Assembly (NCBI GenBank): GCA_022824305.1
Contig: JAJEAD010000054.1
Coordinates: 124,001-188,000 of the forward strand
Direction: 5' to 3'
DNA from: Gammaproteobacteria bacterium
GTDB taxonomy: Bacteria > Pseudomonadota > Gammaproteobacteria > HK1
Length of the DNA: 64,000 nt
In this document: positions 53,205-62,300 of the stretch, in pieces
Layout of the letters: each line of letters starts with the position of its first letter
Position numbering within the stretch: position 1 is the stretch's first letter
Notes under the pieces: model-generated
Databases searched by the model: none
Told to the model about the DNA's origin: nothing
What the model saw: the letters and a program-made list of their open reading frames with translations, nothing else
Program-made: the position numbers and the translations under genes

Positions 53205-54272
53205 ATGGCGGCGACCACGAACACACTCAACCCGGACGCCGATCGCGCGGCGCCGTCAGCGGCGCAATCGCTGCCCGACTGGCTGAACCGCATCCACCCC
53301 GCGGTCTGGCTGCTCGCGCTCTTCCTGCTCTTCGTGCCCGCCTTCACCAACGACTTCATTCAGCTCCAGGTCTTCGGCTGGGCCTTCGTGCTCGGCATGA
53401 TCGCGCTCAGCCTGATGTTCCTCGCGGGCTACGGCGGCATGGTGAGCCTGGTGCAGATGACCGTCGCGGGATGCGCGGGCTACATGTACGCGATATTCGG
53501 CCACAGCGCCTTCATGGAGGTGAGCCTGGGCTGGCCCTGGTGGGCGACCATCCCCATCGCGCTCATCATCGCGGTGCTCTTCGGAACGATCTCGGGCGCG
53601 CTGGCGGTGCGCACCGAAGGCATCTACACGATCATGATCACGCTCGCGATCGCCTCGGCCTTCTTCTACTTCACCCGCCAGAACTACACCATCTTCAACG
53701 GCTTCAGCGGCTTCAACGCGGTCCGGCCGCCTCCGCTCTTCGGCGTGGACTGGAAGCAGGCCACTCCCTTCTACTACCTGAGCCTCTTCTTCGCCACGCT
53801 GAGCTTCCTCGCGGTGCTCTACGTCTCGCGATCCTCGTTCGGGCTCGCGCTGCAGGGGGTGCGCGACAACGCGAGGCGCATGGAGGCGCTGGGCTTCAAC
53901 GTCACCGCCCACCGGATCGCCGCCTACAGCTTCGCGGCGCTCATCGCCGCGGTCGCGGGCATTCTCCTCACCTGGCTCAACGGCCAGATCTCTCCGGGAA
54001 CGGCGGGAATCGGGCCGGTCATCGACATCCTCATCATCGCGGTGGTGGGCGGTCTGCGCCATCCGATAGGACCCTTCATCGGAGCGTTGATCTACGTCGT
54101 GCTGCGCACCTTCGCGCTCGACGCCCTCGTTGCGGTCGGGATCGCGGGCGAGCGCTTCCAGCTCCTCATCGGTCTCGGCTTCCTGCTCATCGTGCTCTTT
54201 TCCCCCGACGGCGTGCTCGGGCTCTGGTCGCGCTGGCGCGCGCGCCTGCGCAAGCGGCGGAGCGAGCTCTAG
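53205..54272 (+). CDS. LIV-type ABC permease LivM-like (second set)
   Basis: 355 residues. FLAGYGGMVSLVQMTVAGCA (LivM hallmark), coupling MEALGFNVTAHRIAAYSFAA and VVGGLRHPIGPFIGALIYVV. C-terminal basic tail RARLRKRRSEL. Lies three bases after the LivH stop and two before LivG. Confidence 0.92.
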   Translation: MAATTNTLNPDADRAAPSAAQSLPDWLNRIHPAVWLLALFLLFVPAFTNDFIQLQVFGWAFVLGMIALSLMFLAGYGGMVSLVQMTVAGCAGYMYAIFGHSAFMEVSLGWPWWATIPIALIIAVLFGTISGALAVRTEGIYTIMITLAIASAFFYFTRQNYTIFNGFSGFNAVRPPPLFGVDWKQATPFYYLSLFFATLSFLAVLYVSRSSFGLALQGVRDNARRMEALGFNVTAHRIAAYSFAALIAAVAGILLTWLNGQISPGTAGIGPVIDILIIAVVGGLRHPIGPFIGALIYVVLRTFALDALVAVGIAGERFQLLIGLGFLLIVLFSPDGVLGLWSRWRARLRKRRSEL

Positions 54273-54274
54273 AG

Positions 54275-55057
54275 ATGGCGAGCGTCGCCGAACGCCTCTC
54301 AGCCGCGGGCACCGCGAACGCGCTCGAGCTTCGCGGGGTCAGCCGGCTCTTCGGCGCCCTGGTGGCGCTGGACGACGTCACCATGAGCGTGCGGCCGGGC
54401 GAGCGCCGGGCGGTGCTCGGCTCCAACGGGGCCGGCAAGACCACCCTCTTCAACGCGGTGACCGGCGACTTCCCCCCGAGCTCCGGGGTGATCCGCTTCT
54501 TCGGGGAGGACATCACCTGGTTTCCCCCGCACGAGCGGATCCGGCGCGGCCTGCGCCGCACCTACCAGATATCGCTCCTCTTCGGCGACCTGAGCGTCCT
54601 GGACAACGTCTACCTCGCGTGCCGGGGCGTCTCGCGCGGACGCTTCTCCCTGCTGCGTCCCCGGCGCAACGATGCGCTGATGCAGTCCGCGATCGAGCTC
54701 GTGGAAGCGGTGCACCTGAGCGCGGTGCGCGAGCGCCTCGTCGCGCAGCTCAGCTACGGGGAGCAGCGCCAGCTCGAGATCGCGCTTGCGCTGGCCGGCG
54801 CCCCGCGCTTCATTCTCTTCGACGAGCCGGCCGCCGGCCTCGCCCCGGGAGAGCGCGCGGAGCTCGTGGAGATTCTCAGCTCGCTCCCCCGGCACATCGG
54901 CTACATCATCATCGAGCACGACATGGACGTGGCGCTGCGGGTCGCGGAGAGCGTGTCGATGATGCACAACGGCCGCATCCTCAAGGAGGGCACCCCGGCC
55001 GAGATCGAGTCCGACCGGGAAGTGCAGGAGCTCTATCTCGGGGGCGGCCATGGCTGA
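54275..55057 (+). CDS. LIV-type ABC ATPase LivG-like (second set)
   Basis: 260 residues. Walker [18 protein letters not shown]-loop [15 protein letters not shown], signature [15 protein letters not shown], Walker [13 protein letters not shown] and switch [10 protein letters not shown] canonical LivG, unlike the first set's ATPase. Overlaps the next gene by 8 bases. Confidence 0.93.
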   Translation: MASVAERLSAAGTANALELRGVSRLFGALVALDDVTMSVRPGERRAVLGSNGAGKTTLFNAVTGDFPPSSGVIRFFGEDITWFPPHERIRRGLRRTYQISLLFGDLSVLDNVYLACRGVSRGRFSLLRPRRNDALMQSAIELVEAVHLSAVRERLVAQLSYGEQRQLEIALALAGAPRFILFDEPAAGLAPGERAELVEILSSLPRHIGYIIIEHDMDVALRVAESVSMMHNGRILKEGTPAEIESDREVQELYLGGGHG

Positions 55058-57290
55058 GCGCGCGCGGCGGCGAAGCGAGGCGGCGCCGATGCTCCGAATC
55101 CGGGGCCTCCACGTCTACTACGGCCAGTCTCATGCGCTCCAGGGAGTCGATCTCGACCTCCCCCAGGGCGTGGTCTCCGTGGTCGGGCGCAACGGCATGG
55201 GAAAGACGACGCTCTGCAACGCGATCACCGGGCTCGTGACCATCGCCCGCGGCTCGGTGCAGCTCGAAGGCGAGGAGCTCGCCGGCGCCGGGCCGAGCCG
55301 GATCGCGAACCACGGGGTGGGCTACGTCCCGCAGGGCCGCCGGCTGTGGCCTTCGCTCACCGTCGACGAGCATCTGCGCCTCTGCGAGCGCGGCGTGCGG
55401 CGCGGCGGATGGACGCGGGATCGGATCTACGAAGCGTTTCCGCGGCTCGCGGAGCGGCGCACGAGCCGGGGAGGACAGCTCTCGGGGGGAGAGCAGCAGA
55501 TGCTCGCCATCTCGCGCGCCCTGCTGCTCAACCCCCGGCTGCTCGTGATGGACGAGCCGACGGAGGGGCTTGCGCCGGTGATCGTCCAGCAGGTCGAGGA
55601 CATGCTGATCCGCATCGGCGAGGAGGCCGAGATCTCGGTGCTGGTCATCGAGCAGAACATCGGAGTGGCCACCGCGGTGTCGGACGACGTCGCGATCATG
55701 GTGAACGGGCGCATCAACCGGCTCATGGACGCCGCGGCGCTCAGCGCCGACCGGGAACTCCAGCAGCGCCTTCTCGGAGTCGGCCGGCACGACGAGGAGG
55801 AACCCGGGCCGAGCGTCGCCGGCGCGCCGCGGGAAACGGGGCCCCTGCGCCTGGTATCCGGTCGGGGCGCGGGCCGGGTCTGGATGTCGAATCCGCGGCC
55901 GCCCACGCGCTGGTCGCCACCGGTCCCGGTCGCCGAGTACGAGGCGGCCGCGGCGGCGATGGCGGACTCCGGCCCCGCGCGCAGCAGCCGGGACCGCGAC
56001 GCGCCGGGCGCCTCGCTCTCGGCGGAGGGAGAGCCGGTGGTGCTCGTGATCGGGACCTTCGACACCAAGGGGCCCGAGCTCAAGTTCATCCGGGACCGGC
56101 TCATCGACGCCGGCCAACGGGCGAAGCTGGTGGACGTGTCCACCTCCGGCCGGCCCTCGGCGGCGGACGTGCCGCCCCACCAGGTCGCGGCCTACCACCC
56201 CAGGGGGCCGAACGCGGTGTTCACCCGGGAGCGCGGCGCTTCGGTGCGCGAGATGGCGGTCGCGCTGGAGCGCTGGATGCCGCGCCAGACGGCAGTGGCG
56301 GGCGTCATCTCGGCGGGCGGCTCCGGCGGCACCGCGCTCGCCGCTCCCGCGATGCAGACGCTGCCGGTGGGAGTGCCCAAGGTCATGATCTCCACCGTCG
56401 CTTCGGGCGACGTGGGGCGCTACGTCGGCCCTTCCGACATCATGATGATGTACTCGGTGACCGACGTGCAGGGTCTCAACGCGATCTCGCGCAAGGTGCT
56501 CGCCAACGGCGCGCACGCGCTCGCGGGCATGGTGGCGAGGCGCGGCGAGGAATCTTCGGTCCGCGCCCGCGCCCGGGCCCGGGTCGCCACCGCCGACCGC
56601 CCCGCGCTGGGGATCACCATGTTCGGGGTGACCACGCCCTGCGTGCAGCGCCTGAGCGCGAAGCTCGAGGAGCGCTTCGAGTGCCTCATCTTCCACGCCA
56701 CCGGGGTGGGCGGGCGCTCGATGGAGAAGCTCCTCGACTCGGGTCAGCTCGCCGGTCTTCTCGATGTCACCACCACCGAGGTCTGCGACATGATGATGGG
56801 CGGCGTGTTCGCCGCCGACGAGGACCGCTTCGGCGCCGCGATTCGCACCCGGGCCCCCTATGTCGGCTCCTGCGGTGCGCTCGACATGGTGAACTTCGGA
56901 GCGCGGGACAGCGTGCCGGAGCGCTACCGGGGCCGCAGGCTGCACGAGCACAACCCGCAGGTCACCCTCATGCGCACCACGCCCGAGGAGAACGCCCGCA
57001 TGGGCCGCTGGATCGGAGAGCGCCTCAACCGCATGGACGGTCCGGTGCGCTTCTTCCTTCCCGAAGGCGGCGTGTCGGCGCTAGACGCGCCGGGTGAGGC
57101 CTTCCACGACCCCCCGGCGGACGCGGCCCTCTTCGAGGCGCTGGAGCAGACGCTGCGCCAGACCGGCAGCCGGCAGCTCGTGCGCCTGCCTTTCCACATC
57201 AACGACCCGGCGTTCAGCGACGCCCTCGCCGCAGCCTTCGAGTCGCTCGCGGGCGCCCGGACCTCCCGGGCACGGGGCCCGAGGCGATGA
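55050..57290 (+). CDS. LivF ABC ATPase fused to a Tm-1-like (UPF0261) ATP-binding domain
   Basis: 746 residues with two parts. Residues 1-245: a complete LivF ATPase (Walker [14 protein letters not shown] 47-59, signature [16 protein letters not shown] 142-157, Walker [14 protein letters not shown] 164-176). A Pro/Ala-rich linker (about 246-328) joins it to a full UPF0261/Tm-1 N-type domain (329-740): [75 protein letters not shown] and [19 protein letters not shown]. The second domain binds ATP in its relatives and inhibits tobamovirus replication in tomato; its bacterial reaction is unknown. Physical fusion to the transport ATPase and the nearby PEP-hydrolase-like gene suggest it works on the imported ligand or signals its presence. 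Confidence 0.9.
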   Translation: MAERARRRSEAAPMLRIRGLHVYYGQSHALQGVDLDLPQGVVSVVGRNGMGKTTLCNAITGLVTIARGSVQLEGEELAGAGPSRIANHGVGYVPQGRRLWPSLTVDEHLRLCERGVRRGGWTRDRIYEAFPRLAERRTSRGGQLSGGEQQMLAISRALLLNPRLLVMDEPTEGLAPVIVQQVEDMLIRIGEEAEISVLVIEQNIGVATAVSDDVAIMVNGRINRLMDAAALSADRELQQRLLGVGRHDEEEPGPSVAGAPRETGPLRLVSGRGAGRVWMSNPRPPTRWSPPVPVAEYEAAAAAMADSGPARSSRDRDAPGASLSAEGEPVVLVIGTFDTKGPELKFIRDRLIDAGQRAKLVDVSTSGRPSAADVPPHQVAAYHPRGPNAVFTRERGASVREMAVALERWMPRQTAVAGVISAGGSGGTALAAPAMQTLPVGVPKVMISTVASGDVGRYVGPSDIMMMYSVTDVQGLNAISRKVLANGAHALAGMVARRGEESSVRARARARVATADRPALGITMFGVTTPCVQRLSAKLEERFECLIFHATGVGGRSMEKLLDSGQLAGLLDVTTTEVCDMMMGGVFAADEDRFGAAIRTRAPYVGSCGALDMVNFGARDSVPERYRGRRLHEHNPQVTLMRTTPEENARMGRWIGERLNRMDGPVRFFLPEGGVSALDAPGEAFHDPPADAALFEALEQTLRQTGSRQLVRLPFHINDPAFSDALAAAFESLAGARTSRARGPRR

Positions 57291-57392
57291 AGGGCGTCCC
57301 ACAAGAGTCGTGCTTCAACGCCCTCTTGATGCTGCTCCTCGATACGTGTAGCGGAATGTAGGGGGTGAGGGTGTCGGCGGAACTCCAGTCCC

Positions 57393-57417
57393 GCCGACCG
57401 TCGTTGTCGGCCTTTTT
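57393..57417 (+). terminator. Rho-independent terminator after the second LIV operon
   Basis: GCCGAC (57393-57398) pairs with GTCGGC (57406-57411) around a 7-base loop and is followed by CTTTTT, about 100 bases after the fusion gene stop. An upstream GTCGGCGG (57373-57380) can instead pair with CCGCCGAC (57391-57398), which would prevent the terminator stem. Confidence 0.7.
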
Positions 57418-57438
57418 CGGGCGATACGCGGTCGAGCA

Positions 57439-57756
57439 TCAGGCGACCGCTCCGAGACCGTTCTTCGCCACCAGCGTCAGGAGCTTCAGCGACGCGCCCC
57501 GCGGGCGCTTCTCGCCGCGCTCCCACTGGCTCACCAGACCTGTCGTCACATTGAGGTAGCGTGCGAACACCGCCTGACTCGCCTGCTCGCGCAGACGCAG
57601 CGCGCGGATGTCCTCCGGTGCCATGTCCTCGACTGGCGTCAGGCACATCTCGTCGAACTTCCGCATGGTCCGCTTCGACATCAGGCCCGCCTCGGCCAGA
57701 CCGAGCGCCGCTTCGTGCGCGGCCGCAAGAGCTTCACTTTTGTACTGGTTGGTCAT
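57439..57756 (-). CDS. higA: HigA-type helix-turn-helix antitoxin
   Basis: 105 residues. N-terminal helical region (MSKRTMRKFDEMCLTPVEDM, characteristic of the HigA/NadS group) and a C-terminal XRE helix-turn-helix (about 58-95; SQAVFARYLNVTTGLVSQWE). It normally neutralises a RelE-fold HigB toxin and represses the operon. The gene immediately upstream (overlap 23 bases) is only the last 55 residues of such a toxin, so this antitoxin appears orphaned. AT content is slightly higher around the promoter than in the neighbourhood, in keeping with an acquired module. Confidence 0.85.
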   Translation of the reverse strand: MTNQYKSEALAAAHEAALGLAEAGLMSKRTMRKFDEMCLTPVEDMAPEDIRALRLREQASQAVFARYLNVTTGLVSQWERGEKRPRGASLKLLTLVAKNGLGAVA

Positions 57757-57901
57757 CGTACTTCACCTCGACAATCGCTCCAGCGGCCTGCGCGGCCGCC
57801 AAACCCGTTTCGTCCAGCGCCAGATACTCGTCGGCCAGCAGCCTGAAGGTCTCTAGCTCGTTAACGTCTGCAATCCGACCCTCGCGCGCATCCGCCTTCA
57901 T
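57734..57901 (-). pseudogene. C-terminal stub of a HigB (RelE-type) toxin
   Basis: 55 codons. EGRIADVNELETFRLLADEY, then LALDETGLAAAQAAGAIVEV matches the C-terminal end of HigB/RelE toxins (pattern '...R-x-N-I-x-x-x-E-L-E-x-x-x-x-L-A-x-x-x-L-x-L'). The N-terminal beta-sheet and catalytic Lys/Arg residues are missing. The only upstream start is ATG 57901, with AGGAGG just one base away, a poor spacing. The overlap with higA is that of an intact toxin-antitoxin pair. I read this as a 5'-deleted toxin gene. Confidence 0.6.
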
Positions 57902-57909
57902 GCCTCCTT

Positions 57910-57937
57910 TTTATAACACCCAGTGCGGCTTTTTCAA
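57910..57937 (-). promoter_or_regulatory. Sigma-70-type promoter candidate of the higBA remnant
   Basis: On the minus strand TTGAAA (57937-57932), a 16-base spacer and TATAAA (57915-57910) sit immediately upstream of AGGAGG and the stub ATG. The expected start point would fall in or next to the ribosome site, so any transcript would have almost no leader for the stub but a normal one for higA. Confidence 0.5.
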
Positions 57938-58157
57938 TCCGCACCGCACACCCGCGTTGTGCCGGGTCGGCTCGACAAAAGACGCGGGGGCCGCCGCCGA
58001 TCCTGCCGTCCTCATGCTGCGGCGCCCGGCCGCGATGGCGGCGAATGCGCTCATCCCGCGCTCGACGCTCCCGCGCGCCGCGTTCCATAATCCGGGAGCG
58101 GTGGAACGCCATGTCGCGCTCGTGCGAGGACCGGCGTGAGCACCGGGAGGGCGAAGG

Positions 58158-58987
58158 ATGCCGCGCATCGAACGAAGCGTGCTGCTGGAGAAGTTCCGGG
58201 CGATGGTCGCCCGGGGAGAGCCCATCGTGGGCGGAGGCGCCGGCACCGGGCTGTCGGCGAAGTGCGAGGAAGCGGGTGAATCGACCTTATCGTGATCTAC
58301 AACTCGGGGCGCTATCGCATGGCGGGGCGCGGCTCGCTTGCGGGGCTGCTCGCCTACGGCAACGCCAACCGGATCGTGATGGAGATGGCGAGCGAAGTGC
58401 TGCCGGTGGCGACGCGCACGCCGGTGCTCGCGGGGGTGAACGGCACCGACCCCTTCTGCCTCTTCGACTCCTTCCTCGACGATCTCAAGGCGGCGGGCTT
58501 CTCGGGAGTGCAGAACTTCCCCACGGTGGGACTAATCGACGGGAACTTCCGGGCCAACCTCGAGGAGACCGGCATGTCCTACGGCCTCGAGGTGGACATG
58601 ATCGCGCTCGCGCACGCCAAGGACCTGCTCACCACCCCCTACGTCTTCTCCGAGGACGACGCGGCGGCGATGGCCGGGGCCGGCGCCGACATCATCGTCT
58701 GCCACCTGGGACTGACGACCGGGGGCAGCATCGGAGCGGAGACCGCGCTGGCCCTTCCCGCCTGCCCCGCGCTGGTCGACGCGTGGGCGCAAGCCGCGCT
58801 GCGCGTCAACCCGGAGATCATCGTCCTCGTTCACGGCGGGCCGGTCTCGGCCCCCGAGGACGCGCAGTACATCCTCGAGAACACCCGCAACTGTCACGGC
58901 TTCTACGGCGCGTCCTCGATGGAGCGCCTTCCCGTCGAAGGCGCGATCACCGAGCAGACGCGGCGCTTCAAGCGGATCGGGAGATAA
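58158..58987 (+). pseudogene. Phosphoenolpyruvate-hydrolase-like TIM-barrel gene with a frameshift
   Basis: The first 42 codons ([20 protein letters not shown], then [16 protein letters not shown]) begin the PEP-hydrolase-like family (pfam09370), normally continuing '[20 protein letters not shown]'. The frame hits TGA at 58293-58295, but the expected continuation, [20 protein letters not shown], is in frame -1 from about 58278 and runs intact to 58987 ([20 protein letters not shown]). One missing G in GGGTGAATC (about 58277) explains it. Restored length is about 277 residues, the family norm. This is either a true frameshift mutation or a sequencing error. The family forms the C-terminal half of tomato Tm-1 and accompanies UPF0261 proteins in bacteria. 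Confidence 0.82.
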
Positions 58988-58992
58988 CGACA

Positions 58993-61740
58993 ATGTCCGG
59001 CTCAGTGATTGGCGCCATCATTCTGTGGCTCATCGTCGCGATCATCGTGATCGCGGTGGTGGTGTACCTCGTGAACTGGCTCTACCGCCGTTCCAGCAAG
59101 GAGGTCTCCTTCGTCCGCACCGGCCTCGGCGGAGAGAAGGTGGTGATCAACGGCGGCGCCTTCGTGCTGCCCATCATCCACGAGACCACCCCCGTCAACA
59201 TGAACGTGGTCGGCCTCGAGGTGATACGCGACAAGGAGAACGCGCTCATCACCAAGGACCGGATGCGCGTGGACATGGTGGCGGAGTTCTACGTGCGCGT
59301 GGCGCCCACCCGCGAGGCGGTATCGATAGCCGCCGCGACCCTGGGTCGGCGCACCATGGAGCACACCCGCCTCCACGAACTGCTCGCGGGCAAGTTCATC
59401 GGCGCGCTGCGCTCGGTCGGCGCGGAGATGACCCTGGAGGAGATGCACGAGCGGCGCGGCGACTACGTCACCAAGGTGAGGGGGGCGGCCTCCGAGGCGC
59501 TCGAGATGAACGGTCTCGAGCTGGAATCGGTCGCGATCACCGAGCTCGATCAGACCGACCTGGAGTACTTCAACCCGTCCAACCGCTTCGACGCGGAAGG
59601 CCTCACGCTGCTCATCGAGGAGATCGAGACCCGCCGCAAGACCCGCAACGACATCGAGCAGGACGCCATGGTGCGGATCCGGGCCCGCAACCTCGAAGCG
59701 GAGAAGGAAACGCTCGCCATCGAGCGTGAGAGCGAGACGGCCCGCCTCGAGCAGGAACGCGACATCGAAGTGAGGCGAGCGGCGCAGCGCGCCGACCTCG
59801 CCCGCGAGCGCGCCCAGCGCGAGACCGAGTCCGAGCAGGCCGAGATCCTCGCCCGGGAGGAGACCGAGAAGGCGCGGATCGCCAACGAGGAGACCCTCAA
59901 CGCCGCCCGCATCGCGGCCGAGCAGACCACACGGCAACGGGACATCGACCGCGGCCGCACGATCGAGGCGGCCGAGATCCTCGCTCGCGAAGAGGTCGAG
60001 AAGACGCGCATCGCGCAGGAAAGGGCGGTGGCGGAGACCCGCATCGCGTCGGAGGAAGAGACCCAGAGGCTCGAGATCGAGCGGCAGCGCGCGGTCGAGG
60101 AGGCAGAAATCGCGGCCCGGAGGGAGACCGAGCGCGCGCGCATCGCCCAGGAACGCACGCTCACGGAGCTCCGCATCGAGCAGGAAGAGGCGACCCGGCG
60201 CCGCGAGATCGAACGCACGCGGGCGCTCGAGGAGGCGGAGATCGGCGCGGTCGAGGCGACCGAGCGCGCGCGCATCGCCCAGGAGCTCAACGTCAGCGCC
60301 GATCGCATCGCGTCGGAGCGCGAGACCCGCAGCCTCGAGATCGATCGGAGCCGCTCGCTCGAAGAAGCCGAGATCGCGGCCCGCGAGGCGGTGGAGGCCG
60401 CGCGCATCGCGCAGGAGAAGAAGATCGAGCTGGAACGCATCGAGTCCGAGCTCGAAACCCGCGGCCTCGACATCGAGCGCCATCGCACCCTGGAGCAGGC
60501 CAACATCGAGGCCGAACGCGCGGTCGAAGCGGCGGGAATCTCGCGGGGGCGGGAGATTGCGGCGGAGCGGGTGTCGAGCGAAGAGGCCACCCGTTCCCTC
60601 GAGATTTCGAGAGATCGCGCGCTCGAGGAAGCCGAGATCGCGGCCCGCGAAGCGACCGAACGCGCCCGCATCGCCCAGGAGTTCGCGGTCGAGAAGCAAC
60701 GCATCGCAACCTCGAAGGACCGAGAAGTGCTGGAAGTCGAGCAGCGCCAGGCGGTGGCCATCGCCGAGCAGGACCGCGACATCGCGCTCGCGGCAAAGCG
60801 GATCGAGAACGTGGCGGCGGAAAGCGGCGTTCGCCGGGCCGACATCGAGGCGGAGCGCGCGGTGGAGACGGCGGCGGTCGCCCGCGACAGGGCCGTCGAC
60901 GAGGCGAAGCTCGACCGGCGCCGCGCGCTGGAGCAGCTCGAGGTGGGCCGTCGCCAGGCGCTGGACGAGGCCGAGATCGGCGCGGACGAAGAGGTCGAGC
61001 GCGCCCGCATCGCGTCGGAGCGCGGACTCGACGAAGCCCGGGTCAACCGCGAGCGGGACTTGCGCCGCCTCGAGATCGAGCGCGACGAGACGGTCGAGAT
61101 GGGCGAGATGGACAAGGCGATCGCGCTGCTGCGCAAGTCCCGGGAGCGCTCCGAGAGCGAGGCCGAGGCAGCGGCGGCGCGCGCGGCGGCGGTGCGGGCC
61201 GAGGAGCAGGTGGAGACCGCGCGCGACTCGGAGATCGCAAAGCGCCGCCGCGACGTGGAGTTGATGCTCGCGGAGAAGGATGCCGAGGAGCAACGTATCA
61301 TCGCGGAAGTCGACCGCATTCGGGCCGCGGTCGCGGCCGAAGCGCAACGCCTCGTCAACGAGGCGGAGAACGTGCTCACCGACGAGGCGCGCCTCTCGGT
61401 CTTCCGCCGCAACCTGCTCGACAAGATCGAGGGCATCGTGCGCGAGAGCGCGCGCCCCATGGAGAAGATCGACGGGATCAACATCCTGCACGTGGACGGC
61501 CTCTCCGGGTCCGGCGAGAGCGGCCGGAACATGACGGACGAAGTCATCGATTCCGCGCTCCGCTACCGGGTGCAGGCTCCTCTCATCGACTCGCTGCTCG
61601 GCGACATCGGGATGCAGGGCGGCAGCCTCTCGAGAATGGGCGGCCTCATCCGAGAGGCGCGCGACCTCGACAGCATCCGCCGTTCCGCCGAGTCGAAAGC
61701 CGGGGACACGGCGGACGAAAGCAAGGACCGGAAGGCCTGA
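58993..61740 (+). CDS. Flotillin-like SPFH protein with a very long hendecad coiled coil
   Basis: 915 residues, against roughly 430-550 for typical flotillins/YqiK. N-terminal membrane helix (VIGAIILWLIVAIIVIAVVVY), SPFH/band-7 domain (about 38-210; KEVSFVRTGLGGEKVVINGG, MNGLELESVAITELDQTDLE). From residue 285 to 582 every eleventh residue is Ile or Val (28 in a row), in 44-residue super-repeats such as RARIAQERTLTELRIEQEEA; the pattern resumes with a 3-residue stutter from 618 to about 706. A final helical region and an assembly tail (MTDEVIDSALRYRVQAPLID) end the protein. Flotillins form membrane cages; this would make an unusually tall one. It starts six bases after the TIM-barrel gene. 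Confidence 0.9.
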   Translation: MSGSVIGAIILWLIVAIIVIAVVVYLVNWLYRRSSKEVSFVRTGLGGEKVVINGGAFVLPIIHETTPVNMNVVGLEVIRDKENALITKDRMRVDMVAEFYVRVAPTREAVSIAAATLGRRTMEHTRLHELLAGKFIGALRSVGAEMTLEEMHERRGDYVTKVRGAASEALEMNGLELESVAITELDQTDLEYFNPSNRFDAEGLTLLIEEIETRRKTRNDIEQDAMVRIRARNLEAEKETLAIERESETARLEQERDIEVRRAAQRADLARERAQRETESEQAEILAREETEKARIANEETLNAARIAAEQTTRQRDIDRGRTIEAAEILAREEVEKTRIAQERAVAETRIASEEETQRLEIERQRAVEEAEIAARRETERARIAQERTLTELRIEQEEATRRREIERTRALEEAEIGAVEATERARIAQELNVSADRIASERETRSLEIDRSRSLEEAEIAAREAVEAARIAQEKKIELERIESELETRGLDIERHRTLEQANIEAERAVEAAGISRGREIAAERVSSEEATRSLEISRDRALEEAEIAAREATERARIAQEFAVEKQRIATSKDREVLEVEQRQAVAIAEQDRDIALAAKRIENVAAESGVRRADIEAERAVETAAVARDRAVDEAKLDRRRALEQLEVGRRQALDEAEIGADEEVERARIASERGLDEARVNRERDLRRLEIERDETVEMGEMDKAIALLRKSRERSESEAEAAAARAAAVRAEEQVETARDSEIAKRRRDVELMLAEKDAEEQRIIAEVDRIRAAVAAEAQRLVNEAENVLTDEARLSVFRRNLLDKIEGIVRESARPMEKIDGINILHVDGLSGSGESGRNMTDEVIDSALRYRVQAPLIDSLLGDIGMQGGSLSRMGGLIREARDLDSIRRSAESKAGDTADESKDRKA
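59845..60738 (+). repeat. Coding repeat: 33-base period, 132-base super-repeat, within the flotillin gene
   Basis: An in-gene tandem array encoding 11-residue units with Ile/Val at every eleventh codon, grouped in 44-residue blocks. Consecutive blocks contain EAEI or a close variant at residues 329, 373, 417, 461, 505 and 549. The blocks have diverged in DNA but not in register, so the array is under protein-level constraint. This repeat also makes the region prone to slippage and assembly error. Confidence 0.85.
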
Positions 61741-61744
61741 CGCG

Positions 61745-62182
61745 ATGGCCCGCGTCTACATTTCGAGCATCATCGGCGCCCCGGTGGGAGCGGTGTGGGA
61801 GCGCGTGCGCGACTTCAACGCGCTCCCGGCATGGCACCCGCTCATCGGCGAGAGCCGTATCGAGGGCGCCGACGCTTCCGACCGCGTGGGCTGCGTGCGG
61901 GTGCTCACCCTCCGGGACGGGTCGACGGTCCGCGAGCAGTTGCTCGGGCTCTCCGACTTCGACCTCTTCTGCACCTACTCGATCCTCGAATCGTCAATGG
62001 GGGTCGAGAACTACGTGGCGACCCTCCGCCTCACTCCGGTGACGGACGGCGATCGCACCTTTGCCGAGTGGTCGGCGGAGTTCGACTGCGATCCCGCCCG
62101 CGAATCGGAGCTGGTCGAGATGATCGGCGCCAACGTGTTCCAGGGCGGCTTCGACGCCCTGGAGCGGCACTTCGGCGGATGA
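61745..62182 (+). CDS. SRPBCC (START-like) family protein, copy 1
   Basis: 145 residues. Helix-grip fold opening YISSIIGAPVGAVWERVRDF, then WHPLIGESRIEGADASDRVG, TLRDGSTVREQLLGLSDFDL and a long C-terminal helix. Members bind a hydrophobic ligand; polyketide cyclases and MxaD-like proteins belong here. Starts four bases after the flotillin gene and is paralogous to the gene at 62.4 kb. Confidence 0.85.
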   Translation: MARVYISSIIGAPVGAVWERVRDFNALPAWHPLIGESRIEGADASDRVGCVRVLTLRDGSTVREQLLGLSDFDLFCTYSILESSMGVENYVATLRLTPVTDGDRTFAEWSAEFDCDPARESELVEMIGANVFQGGFDALERHFGG

Positions 62183-62300
62183 GGGCGTGGCCGCGCCGCC
62201 GAGCCGTCGCAATGCCGACTCCCGAGGCCTCCGCCACCCTGGAACGGAGGGTCGACGAGGTCGCCCGGGGCAGCGTCACGGCAATGAGGAGCAATCGATA

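Noticed and set aside
59845..60738. Possible CRISPR or tandem-repeat array
   Set aside because: Units are 33/132 bases, contiguous without spacers, in frame and conserved at protein rather than DNA level.
59002..61491. Minus-strand frame of 829 codons with Leu/Arg/Asp repeats
   Set aside because: Reverse reading of the flotillin repeat; the repetitive look comes from the 33-base coding periodicity of the plus strand.
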